A stretch of DNA of 64,000 nucleotides from Thraustochytrium sp. TN22 (GCA_013306675.1 JABLUY010000123.1:43324-107323), one strand, 5' to 3'; shown: positions 20,784-30,381, numbered from the stretch's first letter. Translations and numbers: made by a program. The notes: a model not told the origin generated them from the letters alone.

Positions 20784-22449
20784 GAGCTGCCTTGCGCGCC
20801 GCAGCGGCCTTGGCCTCGCCTGCGCAAACGCGCCTTGACCATGCCCGCGGCATGGCCGATGCTCCTCGCTCAGTGCTACCTGCGAGGCTGTGGCGCGCGC
20901 GGCGCGCGGCCGCCGTGCCGGTATGCTGCCGTCGCGCCTCGTCCTCATCGCGGTCGCTGTCATCGTGCCCGCGCCCGCGGCCGCCCACGGCCGAGCAAGC
21001 GAGGAAGCGAGCGAGCGAGCGATTGAGCAAGCAGCCGAGCAAGCTTCGCGTGCTGCCTTGTCTCGTGTTTGCTCCACGCCCACCACGCTCGCCACGTCGC
21101 AAGCGCAAGATGGAGCTCCGCCTCCTTTCTTTCCCCTTTCCACGCAATGGCGCAACAATGGAAGAAAGGCAAGTGGACGAGGCGGCGCTGGCCTCTGGGC
21201 TTCTGTGGCCGGCTGCCGCGCAGTCAGCCGGCCACGGCTTGGCCTGGCACTGGCAGGCCGTGCTGCAGTGCGCTCGCGCGATTCGACTCGTCAAGTGCCC
21301 GGCGGCGGCCACCGTGCCGCCCGCTCTCTCCGACTCGGAGTCTGGTCTCTCGCGGCGCTCTTGACAGCCACTGGCGCTGGCTCAGGCTGACTGGCAAGTT
21401 GACTCCGACGCAGGCGTAACGCGGTGGACTCGGACTCGGAGCGAAGGACGCGGAGTGGTGCCAGTGAGAGCGAGCGTGAGAGCCTGACTGACAGTGACTG
21501 CGAGCACGACCTGGCGGCCGGGCAAGCAAGCGGGCAAGCCGGGCTCGCTCCTATGATGCTCAAGCTCGTCCGCTCCCGCTCCCACCATGGCGCCGGCGCG
21601 GCGGCAGTCGTGACGCCATCTTCGCGCGGGTTATTCAGAGCGCACGGGCAGCGCGCAAGAGGCCGATCGCGCCACGCGACCTTCAGTTGCCACAAGGGCT
21701 CGCCGGTGGACGCTCGCGCGCCGTGATGTTGCTCCAGCTCTCCTGCACGGTTTGACCCCAGGATGTCCCGGGGCGAACGCGGAGGACGCAATGGGTGCTG
21801 CAGCGGAGCGCGAGGGGGGGCCGTCGGGACGTGCACGGGCGCGCCTACAGGAGTCCTGGATTTCCTTGTGAGCAAATGCCGGAGCGCTTGAGCGCGGGGC
21901 GGCGGCGAGCCTGGCTGGGCCGAAAAGCCTGCGCGGAAGCCGAAACCTTGAGAGCGGCCAGAGCGGCCTGACGCGAGAGCGCGACGGCTTTTCCCGTGAA
22001 GGGAGACAGTCTAACAGTGAGTGGAAAAACAAATAGCTACGTCAAGCGCGGAGTCGGCCTGGCTGCCAAGTTTTCAGCCAAGAGAGGAATGGTTAAGCGC
22101 AGCGGAGTGGGCTGCCGCTGAGGAACGCAAAGGATAGATGAGCTCATTTACTGTTGCTGTTCGTGCGAGAGCGCGGGCTTGATTGTGAAGCTGACGACCT
22201 GGTCGAGGTCATGTGACGGTGACGACCCCTGACCTCACCTGTGCAGCTGTGCAAGCGCTCAAGGGCTCAAAGGTGACGATTTCATTGGAGGTCTCGGGGT
22301 GCCAACGGAGCAAGGCGTAAGCGACAGTCAACGTGGCACCATGAATCAATGGTGGGCCAGCAGGCTCTCTTCCGTGCGCCTTAGCTCGTGCCCCGCTCGC
22401 TTGCGCCTTTGAGATCGCGCCTCGCTCGCTTGCTATCTCTTGTTTCTCG
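20784..22449. other. Intergenic region upstream of the sulfatase
   Basis: This 1.7-kb region has less extreme composition than the GC-rich gaps. It contains no ORF with a recognisable domain. It includes the sulfatase promoter and several short GCGAGCGAG runs (20996-21030). Confidence 0.4.
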
Positions 22450-22682
22450 AGGGGCGGCCCTGCCAACGACGAGCCGCTCTGCTACCATGACATGAACGGG
22501 AAGCTCCTGCGGGACGTGCTGGCAGATGCTCAGCGTTTTCGCTTTCTTGTCAGCAGCCAGCGCTTCTATACCCTAACGACGTGCTACGCTTCGTTGACTT
22601 GGACGGCGTGCTGTACCGCTACGTGATGGAGCGCGAGTTTGGCCAATCTTGGGTTCGTCTTCCGCCGGCATGTAACGCTTGA
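22450..22682 (+). pseudogene. Possible frameshifted gene relic
   Basis: One frame reads a normal-looking peptide including CYHDMNGKLLRDVLADAQRF up to SSQRFY. Shifting frame by one base near 22570, it continues YPNDVLRFVDLDGVLYRYVM and MEREFGQSW before a stop at 22680-22682. Neither half has a plausible start or its own domain, and I do not recognise the family. The balanced amino-acid composition differs from chance frames in this DNA, so a decayed coding fragment is plausible. Confidence 0.3.
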
Positions 22683-22743
22683 CAAGTCGGCCGGGATCAC
22701 AATGATCAAGAGTGTGTATTTGTGCTATGAAACTCAAGTCAGA

Positions 22744-23568
22744 TCAGGTCTTGCGGCGCTTTGCCTTTGGTGGACTCGACGCGCCGTCATCTTCTCCTTC
22801 TGCGATTCCGCCATCGCCATCGCTCTCGTCGTCGCTGCCGGCCTTGGCCACCTGGAGAGCCGTGGCCTCTGCAGCTTTGTCCTCGCCGTTGGCGGCAGTG
22901 CCCACACTGATCGCCTCCAGCTCTCGCCCAAGGGCACGAATCTGTTCGAGGTGCTCGCGCCACTTGGCCTGGAGCTGACGCTCTGTTCTGCCGACGACAA
23001 GGTGGCCCCCCTTGCGCGCCTGGTTGATGGCTGTGGTTTCCTCCTGAACGGCGCGCAGACGATCCTGGACGCGCTGCGCGAGGCCCTCCATGGTCTGCGC
23101 ATACACCTTCCAGGCGCTGGGGCCAAACTTGGCCTGAAGCTCCATGGTAAGCAGCTCGTTGTCGAGGCGCTCAAGCACGAGGACGTTGTGGCGAATGGCC
23201 GTCTCCCAGGCCTCCGCAGGCGCATCATCTGGCGGGCAGGCCACGGGCGCGTATCGTGGGTCCTTGTCGAGCTCCATACGTGCCAGGCCATCGCGGGCCA
23301 CGCGCTGCAGCTCGGACGTGAGGAAGGCGTTGCCCGACGTCGAGACGGCCGGGTCGTCGAGCGGCTCCGCGCGGCTGGCGCCGAAGCCCTGCTCGCGCAA
23401 GAAGGCCTCGGGGTCGAAGGCCTGCGCGCGGCGCCGCTGCGCACACTCGCTCTCGATCAGCCTGTCGGCCTCCTCGCGCAGCTCGGGCCGCGCCGCCGCC
23501 TCCTGGTCTATGTACGGCAGGTAGTCCGCGCGCGCCATGCTGCTGCCTGTCGAGCCGCCCGCCGCCAT
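22744..23568 (-). CDS. BCAS2: Pre-mRNA-splicing factor SPF27 (BCAS2 family)
   Basis: The 274-residue protein begins with a short leader followed by DYLPYIDQ, the hallmark N-terminal motif of SPF27/BCAS2 (ALPYxDxxY). Acidic and coiled-coil helices follow (WKVYAQTMEGLAQRVQDRL, ERQLQAKWREHLEQI), as in the family, whose human member has 225 residues. The extra length is mostly an acidic Gly/Asp/Ser C-terminus ending in a basic patch (PPKAKRRKT), which could be a nuclear localisation signal. SPF27 is a core subunit of the PRP19/NineTeen complex that helps activate the spliceosome. The gene is divergent from SF3B5, another spliceosome gene. Confidence 0.85.
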   Translation of the reverse strand: MAAGGSTGSSMARADYLPYIDQEAAARPELREEADRLIESECAQRRRAQAFDPEAFLREQGFGASRAEPLDDPAVSTSGNAFLTSELQRVARDGLARMELDKDPRYAPVACPPDDAPAEAWETAIRHNVLVLERLDNELLTMELQAKFGPSAWKVYAQTMEGLAQRVQDRLRAVQEETTAINQARKGGHLVVGRTERQLQAKWREHLEQIRALGRELEAISVGTAANGEDKAAEATALQVAKAGSDDESDGDGGIAEGEDDGASSPPKAKRRKT

Positions 23569-23620
23569 TTTAGCCGCGCCGCGGGCAGCAGCGCTCGCCG
23601 CGCAGACGCCGCGCAGACGC

Positions 23621-23659
<39 letters not shown>

Positions 23660-23930
23660 TCGCGGCCTAGGCAGCGGCGGGAGTTGGACGGAGGGAGATT
23701 GAATGGATGGTCGTCGAGGAAAGTTGGTTAGCAAACCTGCTTGCTCGCTTGCTCGCCGCCGTCGACCACGCTCGCTCGCTCGCTCGCTCGCGGCCGACGC
23801 GGCAGCCGCGACGCGCGGGCCGGGCGCCGGGCGCACGCACGCTCTCGCGGGCTCTGCAGCGCGCGCACCATGGTACGTTCAACAGCAGGCGCCGCAGGAG
23901 ATGAAGAGCTGCAGCTGCAGCTTCTTTAGG

Positions 23931-24005
<75 letters not shown>

Positions 24006-24040
24006 GGCTGCTGCAAGCGCGGTTGGCTGACGCGACGACG
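23569..24040. promoter_or_regulatory. Shared divergent promoter of SPF27 and SF3B5
   Basis: The 472-bp gap separates two divergent spliceosome genes and is a likely bidirectional promoter. It contains CCGCGC repeats next to the SPF27 start, GCTC repeats near 23770-23790 and the 24-unit GCT repeat close to the SF3B5 start. Confidence 0.55.
23932..24003 (+). repeat. Perfect (GCT)24 trinucleotide repeat
   Basis: Twenty-four uninterrupted GCT (CTG) units occupy 72 bp and end 37 bp before the SF3B5 ATG, so they probably lie in its 5' UTR or core promoter. Perfect CTG tracts of this length are usually length-variable. Confidence 0.95.
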
Positions 24041-24343
24041 ATGGCACAGTCTACCGACAGGTTCAACGTGAACGTGTCGCTCGGCAAGAACTGGGACCAC
24101 CTGCAGACCAAGTTTGTCGGCACGGGCCACCCGGACATGACCAAGTTCAACTGGGGCGTCAACATGCAGCGCGACTCCATTGCGTCCTTTCTGGGCCACG
24201 CCGACGTCATGACGTACTTTGCTGTCGCCGAGAACGAGTCCGTGGAGCGCACGCGCCTCAACCTGATCGAAAAGATGATTGAGCCATGCGGCCCGCCGCC
24301 CAAGCCCGCGCTCGACGAGGACGGCGACACCGTTATCCACTGA
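24041..24343 (+). CDS. SF3B5: Splicing factor 3B subunit 5 (SF3b10)
   Basis: The 100-residue protein matches the SF3B5 family along its length. It has DRFNVNVSLGKNWDHLQTKF, then VGTGHPDMTKFNW, QRDSIASFLGHADVMTYFAVAENES and EKMIEPCGPPP, the same order as the 86-residue human protein. It has a few extra residues at the N-terminus and an acidic tail. SF3B5 is a small subunit of the SF3b complex of the U2 snRNP, which recognises the intron branch point. The ATG at 24041 is the first in frame; the 18 bases before it are open but start with TTG. Confidence 0.95.
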   Translation: MAQSTDRFNVNVSLGKNWDHLQTKFVGTGHPDMTKFNWGVNMQRDSIASFLGHADVMTYFAVAENESVERTRLNLIEKMIEPCGPPPKPALDEDGDTVIH

Positions 24344-25293
24344 CCGTGAGCAGGACTCCACGCGGCGCAGCCCCTATTTCCACGTGTCAAGTCGCACGCG
24401 AGAAGGAGCACGCGACGGCGAGCGAGAGCTCTCCCCGTCCCATCTCCTCCATCCCTCCCCTGACCCTCCCCTTGTAGACAAGAACCAAACTTCGAGACTC
24501 CACCTCTCCCATGCCTTGCAGGCCGACAAGAAGAACCCCTCCAAATCGCCTCGTCAACGCCTCGCACAGGCCGCGACCCGCGCGAGCCCGAGGCTCGTCC
24601 CAATCCGAGTCCCGCCTCCGCTCACAGTCAGCAGCAAATCGCGATGCAATGGCAGCAACGCGGGCTTACGCAGCACGAAGTGCCACGAACAATGCCCGCC
24701 AAGTTCCCCCTGGTTCCTCGCCGCGCTCTGCGACTCCCTGCCCCTGCCCTCCTCGAGTCCTCTCCCTCTCCCTCTCTTCCTTGGTTCACTCGGAGCCGCA
24801 GAAAAGCAGGTGCGCGTCGCGGCGCGGCCGCGACCGTCCGTGATATCCTAGCCCTGCGAAAAGGGTTGCGCAGTAGGCGCGGCTAGCGGAAACGCTACGC
24901 CGGCCGTGCGTGGTCGCGCGCCGCAGACCAAGTCAGACCCCGATCGAGGTAAGTGGCGGCGGCGCGGCGGCGCGCGGCGGCGCGCGGCGCGGCGGGCGCG
25001 GCGAGGCGCGGCGCGGCGAGGCGAGGCGGCGCGGCGGAGGCCCGCGGCGCGGCGCGGCGCGCGGCGGCCTGCCGAGGCCCGCTGCGCGCGGCGCGGGCGA
25101 TGGCGATGGCAGGTTTGAAAATCATGGAGGAGCACGACGACTGACGGTGGCGCTGGGCCTTGCGGTGCTTTTTGCTTTGCGTTGGCGCGCGCAGAAGGGA
25201 GTGGTTAAACTGTTCTTGCGCTAGACGCGAGGACTCCACGACCTGCCCCGCGGTCCGTAGCGAGTCAGCCCGTCGCGACCCTTTCCCAGCAAG
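24344..25293. other. Intergenic region with probable P0 promoter and 5'-UTR intron
   Basis: The first 550 bp hold the 3' flank of SF3B5 with no supported gene. A strong donor (GAG followed by GTAAGT) at 24949 begins a GGC/GCG-rich stretch that probably is a 5'-UTR intron of the ribosomal P0 gene. Acceptors with pyrimidine tracts end at 25224 (TTCTTGCGCTAG) or 25289 (CTTTCCCAG). A short ORF ending at 25144 lies within this putative intron. Confidence 0.5.
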
Positions 25294-26271
25294 ATGCCGT
25301 CCCGTGAGCGCAAGGCCGAGCTGTTCGCTCGCACCAAGGAGCTCTTCCAGGAGTACAACAAGATCCTCCTGGTGGGCGCCAACAACGTTGGCTCGAAGCA
25401 GATCCAGCAGATCCGCATTGCCCTCCGCGGCAAGGCCGTGGTGCTCTTCGGCAAGAACACCATGCAGCGCACCATCATCCGCGAGTTCGTCGAGGAGCAG
25501 GGTGGCTCGCACCCCATCGAGAACCTCGAGGAGCACGTGCGTGGCAACATCGGCTTCATCTTCACCAACGACGACGTGAACCAGATCCGCACCGTCATCG
25601 ACACCAACCGCGTGCCCGCCGCCGCCCGTGCCGGCCAGATCGCCGAGTCCGACGTCATCGTGCCCCCCGGCCCGACTGGCTGCGACCCCGGCCAGACCTC
25701 GTGGTTCCAGGCCCTCAACGTGCCCACCAAGATTGCCCGTGGCCAGATTGAGATCGTCAACGAGCTCAAGATCGTGAGCAAGGGCGAGGTCGTCGGTGGC
25801 TCCGAGGCGGCGCTTCTCCAGAAGCTCAACATCCGCCCCTTCACCTACGGTTTCGTGCTCCAGTCGGTCTACGACAAGGGCAACATCTTCGACGCCAAGG
25901 TCCTCGACATCACCGAGGACGACCTCCGCAACAAGTTCCTGGCCGCGCTCCGCCGCATGGCCTCCATCTCGCTGCAGGTCGGCTACCCCACCCTGGCCTC
26001 GCTCCCGCACTCCGTCGGCAACGGCGTCCGCACGCTCATCGCTGTGGCCGCCGCCGCCGGCTACTCCTTCGAGCAGATGGAGGAGTGGGACAAGATGCTC
26101 AACATGGACCCTGCGGAGCTCGCCAAGCTCGCTGCCGCCGCCGGCCCCGCTGCCGGCGCTGGTGGCGCGGCTGCCGGCGATGCCCCCGCTGAGGAGGAGG
26201 AGGAGGCCGAGGAGGTTGACGTCGGTGGCGGCGACCTCTTTGGCGGTGGCGGTGGTGGCGACGGCTACTAA
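25294..26271 (+). CDS. RPLP0: 60S acidic ribosomal protein P0
   Basis: The 325-residue protein is a full-length P0, from the L10-type N-terminal domain (ELFQEYNKILLVGANNVGSK, the MQRTII element and the PTGCDPGQTSWFQAL segment) to the Ala/Gly hinge. P0 anchors the P1/P2 stalk on 25S/28S rRNA and recruits translation GTPases. The very C-terminus is EEVDVGGGDLFGGGGGGDGY rather than the usual SDDDMGFGLFD seen in P0, P1 and P2 of most eukaryotes. Only an acidic patch and a DLF remain. Codons are strongly biased to C-ending forms, consistent with high expression. A 5'-UTR intron upstream is likely. Confidence 0.97.
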   Translation: MPSRERKAELFARTKELFQEYNKILLVGANNVGSKQIQQIRIALRGKAVVLFGKNTMQRTIIREFVEEQGGSHPIENLEEHVRGNIGFIFTNDDVNQIRTVIDTNRVPAAARAGQIAESDVIVPPGPTGCDPGQTSWFQALNVPTKIARGQIEIVNELKIVSKGEVVGGSEAALLQKLNIRPFTYGFVLQSVYDKGNIFDAKVLDITEDDLRNKFLAALRRMASISLQVGYPTLASLPHSVGNGVRTLIAVAAAAGYSFEQMEEWDKMLNMDPAELAKLAAAAGPAAGAGGAAAGDAPAEEEEEAEEVDVGGGDLFGGGGGGDGY

Positions 26272-26494
26272 GCAGCCAGCGCACTCGCCCTTGCTCGACC
26301 TTGACATGCCAGCAAGCATCAGCGATGAAGCCATTTGCGCTCTCTCACTTTTCTTTGCTTTCCTCTTGCGAATCTCCGAACTCTGCTGGTGCGATCAGTC
26401 TCACCGCCTCGCGTTCGCTTCATGGAGCGAGAGGCTTCCCCTTGCAGTGCTTGCAATTGTGCGCCATCATACTCAGGCTTACCGCTCTGTTCTG
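26272..26494. other. 3' flank of the P0 gene
   Basis: This region is relatively AT-rich and has no supported gene. It leads into the 161-bp tandem array. Confidence 0.5.
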
Positions 26495-27130
26495 AAGCTA
26501 GCTAGTAGCGACCATGGCGCGAGGGAGCTACCAGCCAGATGACAGTCCTGTCATGCCATGTGCCGCCGCGGCAAAGTCCAGCAAAACGTGCGTTGACTGA
26601 CGGTGATCTCGACGTTGACGAGAACGAGACGAGCCCTCTTGCACAGCTGGCACAGCAGAAGCTAGCTAGTAGAGCTAGCAGCGAGAGGGAACTGTTAGCC
26701 AGACGACAGCCATGCCATACCATGTGCCGCCGCAAAGTCCAGCAAAACGTGCGTTGACTGACGGTGAGCTCGACGTTGACGAGAACGAGACGAGCCCTCT
26801 TGCACAGCTGGCAAAGCAGAAGCTAGCTAGTAGAGCTAGCAGCGAGAGGGAACTCTTAGCCAGACGACAGCCGTGCCATACCATGTCCCGCCGCAAAGTC
26901 CAGCAAAACGTGCGTTGACTGACGGTGAGCTCGACGTTGACGAGAACGAGACGAGCCCTCTTGCACAGCTGGCAAAGCAGAAGCTAGCTAGTAGAGCTAG
27001 CAGCGAGAGGGAACTCTTAGCCAGACGACAGCCGTGCCATACCATGTCCCGCCGCAAAGTCCAGCAAAACGTGCGTTGACTGACGGTGAGCTCGACGTTG
27101 ACGAGAACGAGACGAGCCCCCTCTGGCACA
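26495..27130. repeat. Tandem array of about four 161-bp units
   Basis: The anchor CAAAGTCCAGCAAAACGTGCG occurs at 26572, 26733, 26894 and 27055, exactly 161 bp apart. Each unit contains GTTGACTGACGGTGA, CGACGTTGACGAGAACGAGACGAGCCC and, at its end, GAAGCTAGCTAGTAGAGCTAGC, an imperfect palindrome. Copies 2-4 are nearly identical; copy 1 is slightly diverged and the last is truncated. A 68-codon ORF recurs across units but, because 161 is not a multiple of three, it is probably incidental. The array ends about 185 bp before the PIH1 gene. Confidence 0.9.
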
Positions 27131-27315
27131 GCACAACCCAAAGGACGTTGACCCCGTTGACCCGCTCAAGTCCCAGTCTGCGGCGGCGCGCGGCGCGCGG
27201 AGGCGGCGCAGGCGGGCGGCAGCAGCGGCGCAGACGGCAGCGCCCGCAGCAGCGCAGACAGCAGCAGCGCAGACAGCAGCGGCGCAGCGGCGGCCCAGCT
27301 CAGCTCGGCGCGGTC

Positions 27316-29007
27316 ATGGGCACCGACCATGCGGACCTGGCGAGCGCCGCGCAGCAGGCGGCGCAGCGCGCGTCGGGCGAGGACGAGGCAGCGTCGAGGT
27401 GGGCGTCGTACCTGGGCGACCTGCAAAAGTCGGACCCGGAGGAGTACGAGATGCTGATGAAGGACATGGCTTCCTTCGTGGAGCAAAAGAAGGCGGCCGA
27501 GCGCATCGTAACGAGGCCCGAGGACGGCGCGGGCGCGGCGCCAGAGGCCGAGGAGGAGCAGTTTGCGCCGCGAATGCCTGGCGGCAAGAAACTGGGCCAG
27601 GCAGGCGTGACCGAGGACGACGAGGGCCTGCGCGTGGTGCCGGAGCCCGGCTTCGTGGTCAAGACGCGCACGTCGGAGGGCGCCAAGATTTTCCTCAACA
27701 TCTGCCAGTCCGAGGCGATCCAGAAGACGTCCATGCGCAAGCAGCTCGCCGAGGACGGCACCGAACAGGAGGGCTTGCACGTGCCGCTCAGCCTCGGCCC
27801 GCCGCGCGAGGACCGCGACAACGCCGGAGAGGCCTGCACAGTGTATGATATCATTGTCAACCCGGAGGTGCTCGTCAAGGCGCGCGAGGACAAGTCTGGC
27901 TCGTCGCGCAGCTTCCTCTGCGAGCTCGCGCTCGGCTACGTCGAGCAAAAGTACCAGTGCTCGGTTGACTACAAGTACAAGCTGCCGCGCCTCGCTTACA
28001 AGGGCGACAAGGACGCCATCCCCGCCCAGTTCGTGCGCAAGCGCCGCGCCCCAGTCATCGAGGAGGTCGAGGACGAGGCCGTGGGCCCGGCGCAGGCCAA
28101 AGCGCTCGCAGCCAAGGCAGCCGCGGTCGCGGAGCGCCCCAAACCCATTCAGCTCGCGTACGCGCTCAAGCGCTGGCGCGGGACGCCGGACCGCGCCGAG
28201 CCGTGCAAGGCCGTGCTCACCGACCCTGTTGCGGCTGCTGCTGCCGGCGAGGACGCGGAGGAGGAGGAGGAGGAGCCCGAGGGCATTCTCTGGGAGGCTG
28301 TGCTGGACCGCGCCGCCCAGGCGCCCGACCTGCTCGATTGCCTGCAGGTCGACGTCGGGCCCGAGGTGCTAAGCGTGCGCGCTGACGGCTATTACCTGCC
28401 CCTTGAGCTGCTTCTGCCGCTTCAAGTGGACCCGTCCACCGTGCAGGCCCATGTTGACGAGGAGACGCTGCTCCTGCGCGTCGAGGTGACCGCGCCACCG
28501 CGCGCCGCGCGCGACGCCTGGAGCACTGCAAAGGAGCCTGACGTCGGCTCGCGCGCCTGGCTGCTGGCCTCGGCCATTGCCATGGAGGGCATCGACGCGC
28601 CGGCGGCCGGCCCGGCCACCGGCCCCACCGCGAGCGAGTCCGCGGTCCAGGAGCAGGACCAGCAGCGGCAGGACGCTGAGCCGGACGACTCTCTGCCCGA
28701 GGACCGCTTTCACCTCTCGGACGTCCTTTCGCAGCACATCAAGGAGGAGCGCGAGCGCGAGCGTGAGGACAAGGCCAAGCGCCACGAGGAGGAGGCCGCC
28801 AAGAAGGCGGAGGAGGAGCGCCAGAAGCAAGAGGCTGAGAAGCAGGCCGCGATCGACAAGCTGCTCGAGCAGGCCGAAGCCGAGCTCAAGCGCCTCGATA
28901 GGATTACCATCGTCAGTGACGACGGCGCCCAAGACCGTTCCTTGGACGCGGGCGCGAAAGAGGAGTTGGAGGAGGAGGAGGAGGAGGAGGAGGACCCTCT
29001 GGTTTGA
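27316..29007 (+). CDS. PIH1 domain protein (R2TP/dynein-assembly type)
   Basis: The chosen ATG (MGTDHADLAS) gives 563 residues; the upstream part of the frame comes from the tandem array and Arg/Gln low complexity. Residues of about 112-232 match the PIH1 N-terminal domain (GFVVKTRTSEGAKIFLNICQ, HVPLSLGPPRED, VYDIIVNPEVL, ALGYVEQKY, LPRLAYKGD). Residues of about 338-393 form a CS-like beta segment. A charged coiled coil and an acidic C-terminus (EELEEEEEEEEDPLV) close the protein. PIH1 proteins act with HSP90 and RUVBL ATPases, either in R2TP (PIH1D1) or in preassembly of axonemal dyneins (PIH1D2/D3, Kintoun). The long tail leans toward a dynein-assembly type, but the subfamily is not fixed. 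Confidence 0.85.
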   Translation: MGTDHADLASAAQQAAQRASGEDEAASRWASYLGDLQKSDPEEYEMLMKDMASFVEQKKAAERIVTRPEDGAGAAPEAEEEQFAPRMPGGKKLGQAGVTEDDEGLRVVPEPGFVVKTRTSEGAKIFLNICQSEAIQKTSMRKQLAEDGTEQEGLHVPLSLGPPREDRDNAGEACTVYDIIVNPEVLVKAREDKSGSSRSFLCELALGYVEQKYQCSVDYKYKLPRLAYKGDKDAIPAQFVRKRRAPVIEEVEDEAVGPAQAKALAAKAAAVAERPKPIQLAYALKRWRGTPDRAEPCKAVLTDPVAAAAAGEDAEEEEEEPEGILWEAVLDRAAQAPDLLDCLQVDVGPEVLSVRADGYYLPLELLLPLQVDPSTVQAHVDEETLLLRVEVTAPPRAARDAWSTAKEPDVGSRAWLLASAIAMEGIDAPAAGPATGPTASESAVQEQDQQRQDAEPDDSLPEDRFHLSDVLSQHIKEEREREREDKAKRHEEEAAKKAEEERQKQEAEKQAAIDKLLEQAEAELKRLDRITIVSDDGAQDRSLDAGAKEELEEEEEEEEDPLV

Positions 29008-29153
29008 GAGAATATGAGCAGACACCATGTAAAAGCACACAAACAAACTTCGTCTTCTCTCCGCACATCGTTCACACAAATACACAAGCACGCATCTTCC
29101 GCAGCGGGAGGGAGTGCAGCGGCAGCGCACATTGCAGCAGCGCCATCTCTCTT

Positions 29154-29966
29154 TCATGACCGCGTCGAGCGAGTACCGTCGTCGTCCTCGCCAGCCGCCT
29201 TGCGCTCCGACGCCTCGCGGGCCAGCTCCCCCTCGAGCTCTGCATACACCTCGCGCTGCTCGCTCAGCGCCGAGCGCAGCCGATCGATCCAGACTCGCTC
29301 CTTGTCCTCCAACGTCTGCACGAGGTCGCGCAACTCGGCGCTCTCGCGCCGCGCCGTGGCGAGCTCCTGACGAGCCGCTGCGAGACGCTCCTCAGCGGTC
29401 TGCTGCCGTAGACGCTCTTCTTCGCGCCGCTTGCGCTCGACCTCGCGCTTGCGCTCCTGGACGCGCCGCCGTGTCTCCTCGGCCTCGCGCGACTTGGCGA
29501 GCTGCTTTTCGCGCTTCGCCTTGAGGCGCATCTGCCGCAGCCGTTCGGCATCCTGCCGTGCCTGCTCCTCCTTCTCCTGGCGCGCGCGCTGCAGCTTCTC
29601 CCTGGCCTCCTCCTGCTGCCGCCGCAGCTCGCGCGCGCGCTCCTTGGAGATACCCGAGATGGTCACCGTCGTCTGCCGCCTCGCCTCCTTGCGCTCCGCA
29701 TTCTTCTGCTTCATGCATCGCACCTCATCGGCTCGAGACTCCGTCTCGTGCACCTTTCGCCGCGACTTCTCGAGCTCCTGCTGTAGGTGCCGAATACGAT
29801 TCTGGAGCAGCTTCGAGTCCTCCTCCAGGTCCCTCTTCACCTTGGGCATGAGCCGCAGCTCCTTGAGCAGCACGTCCGGGTCATCCTCGCGCGACGCCAA
29901 CGACGACTTCTCCTCGCGTGACGACGACGCCTCCTCCTCCTCGCGCTCGCGCGCGTCCTCAATCAT
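29154..29966 (-). CDS. Coiled-coil protein of unknown function
   Basis: The first true ATG gives 270 residues (MIEDAREREEEEASSS); the frame is open upstream to a GTG at 30035. An acidic N-terminus is followed by about 200 residues of almost continuous heptad-rich Glu/Arg/Lys/Gln helix (for example RIRHLQQELEKSRRKVHE, ELRRQQEEAREKLQRARQEK). A small non-helical element, TVTISGISKERA, interrupts it. There is no catalytic motif. Similar proteins are often cytoskeletal or basal-body components, but nothing here proves that. It is convergent with the PIH1 gene, 146 bp apart. Confidence 0.6.
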   Translation of the reverse strand: MIEDAREREEEEASSSREEKSSLASREDDPDVLLKELRLMPKVKRDLEEDSKLLQNRIRHLQQELEKSRRKVHETESRADEVRCMKQKNAERKEARRQTTVTISGISKERARELRRQQEEAREKLQRARQEKEEQARQDAERLRQMRLKAKREKQLAKSREAEETRRRVQERKREVERKRREEERLRQQTAEERLAAARQELATARRESAELRDLVQTLEDKERVWIDRLRSALSEQREVYAELEGELAREASERKAAGEDDDGTRSTRS

Positions 29967-30381
29967 TCCTGAAGTTTGGACGCCGTCCGGCGGCGGCGGC
30001 GACGACGACCAACGCCCGCGCGCGCTGCTCGCCACGCTCGGCCAGCTCCTGCCCGGCCGGCGGGCTCAGGCTGGCTGACGGAAACAAACACTCACTCGTT
30101 GACTGGTGGCACTGGTGGCTGCTTGGCTGCTGCCGGCTGTGTTGACGCCGCTCAGCTCTCCCGTTCTCGCACACGCAGTCCTGCGGCGGGGGACATCAGT
30201 CGTGTGTCCAACCTCAACGGTACTGCCAGCTGCAGTTCTCCATGAGGCCTTTCTTTGCCAGCAGCCAAGGCGCCCGCCGCGAGCGGCGAGCCCACCTGGC
30301 CGAGGAGCGGCTCGGGTACGACCCGACTCTCGCAGCCCGCAAGCCCCAAGGCTGAGCGCGAGCGCGCCGTGCCTCGCGAGG
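29967..30381. other. Divergent upstream region of the coiled-coil and CHP-like genes
   Basis: About 415 bp lie between the ATG of the coiled-coil gene and the first candidate ATG of the CHP-like gene. An AG preceding the coiled-coil start could be an acceptor for an unseen upstream exon. No other gene is seen. Confidence 0.4.

Noticed and set aside
26712-27079. Recurring 68-codon ORFs in the tandem array as real peptides
   Set aside because: The 161-bp period shifts frame, the ORF spans unit borders, and no domain or initiation context supports translation.
26495-27130. CRISPR array
   Set aside because: Units are 161 bp without the short-repeat and variable-spacer pattern, and the genome is eukaryotic.
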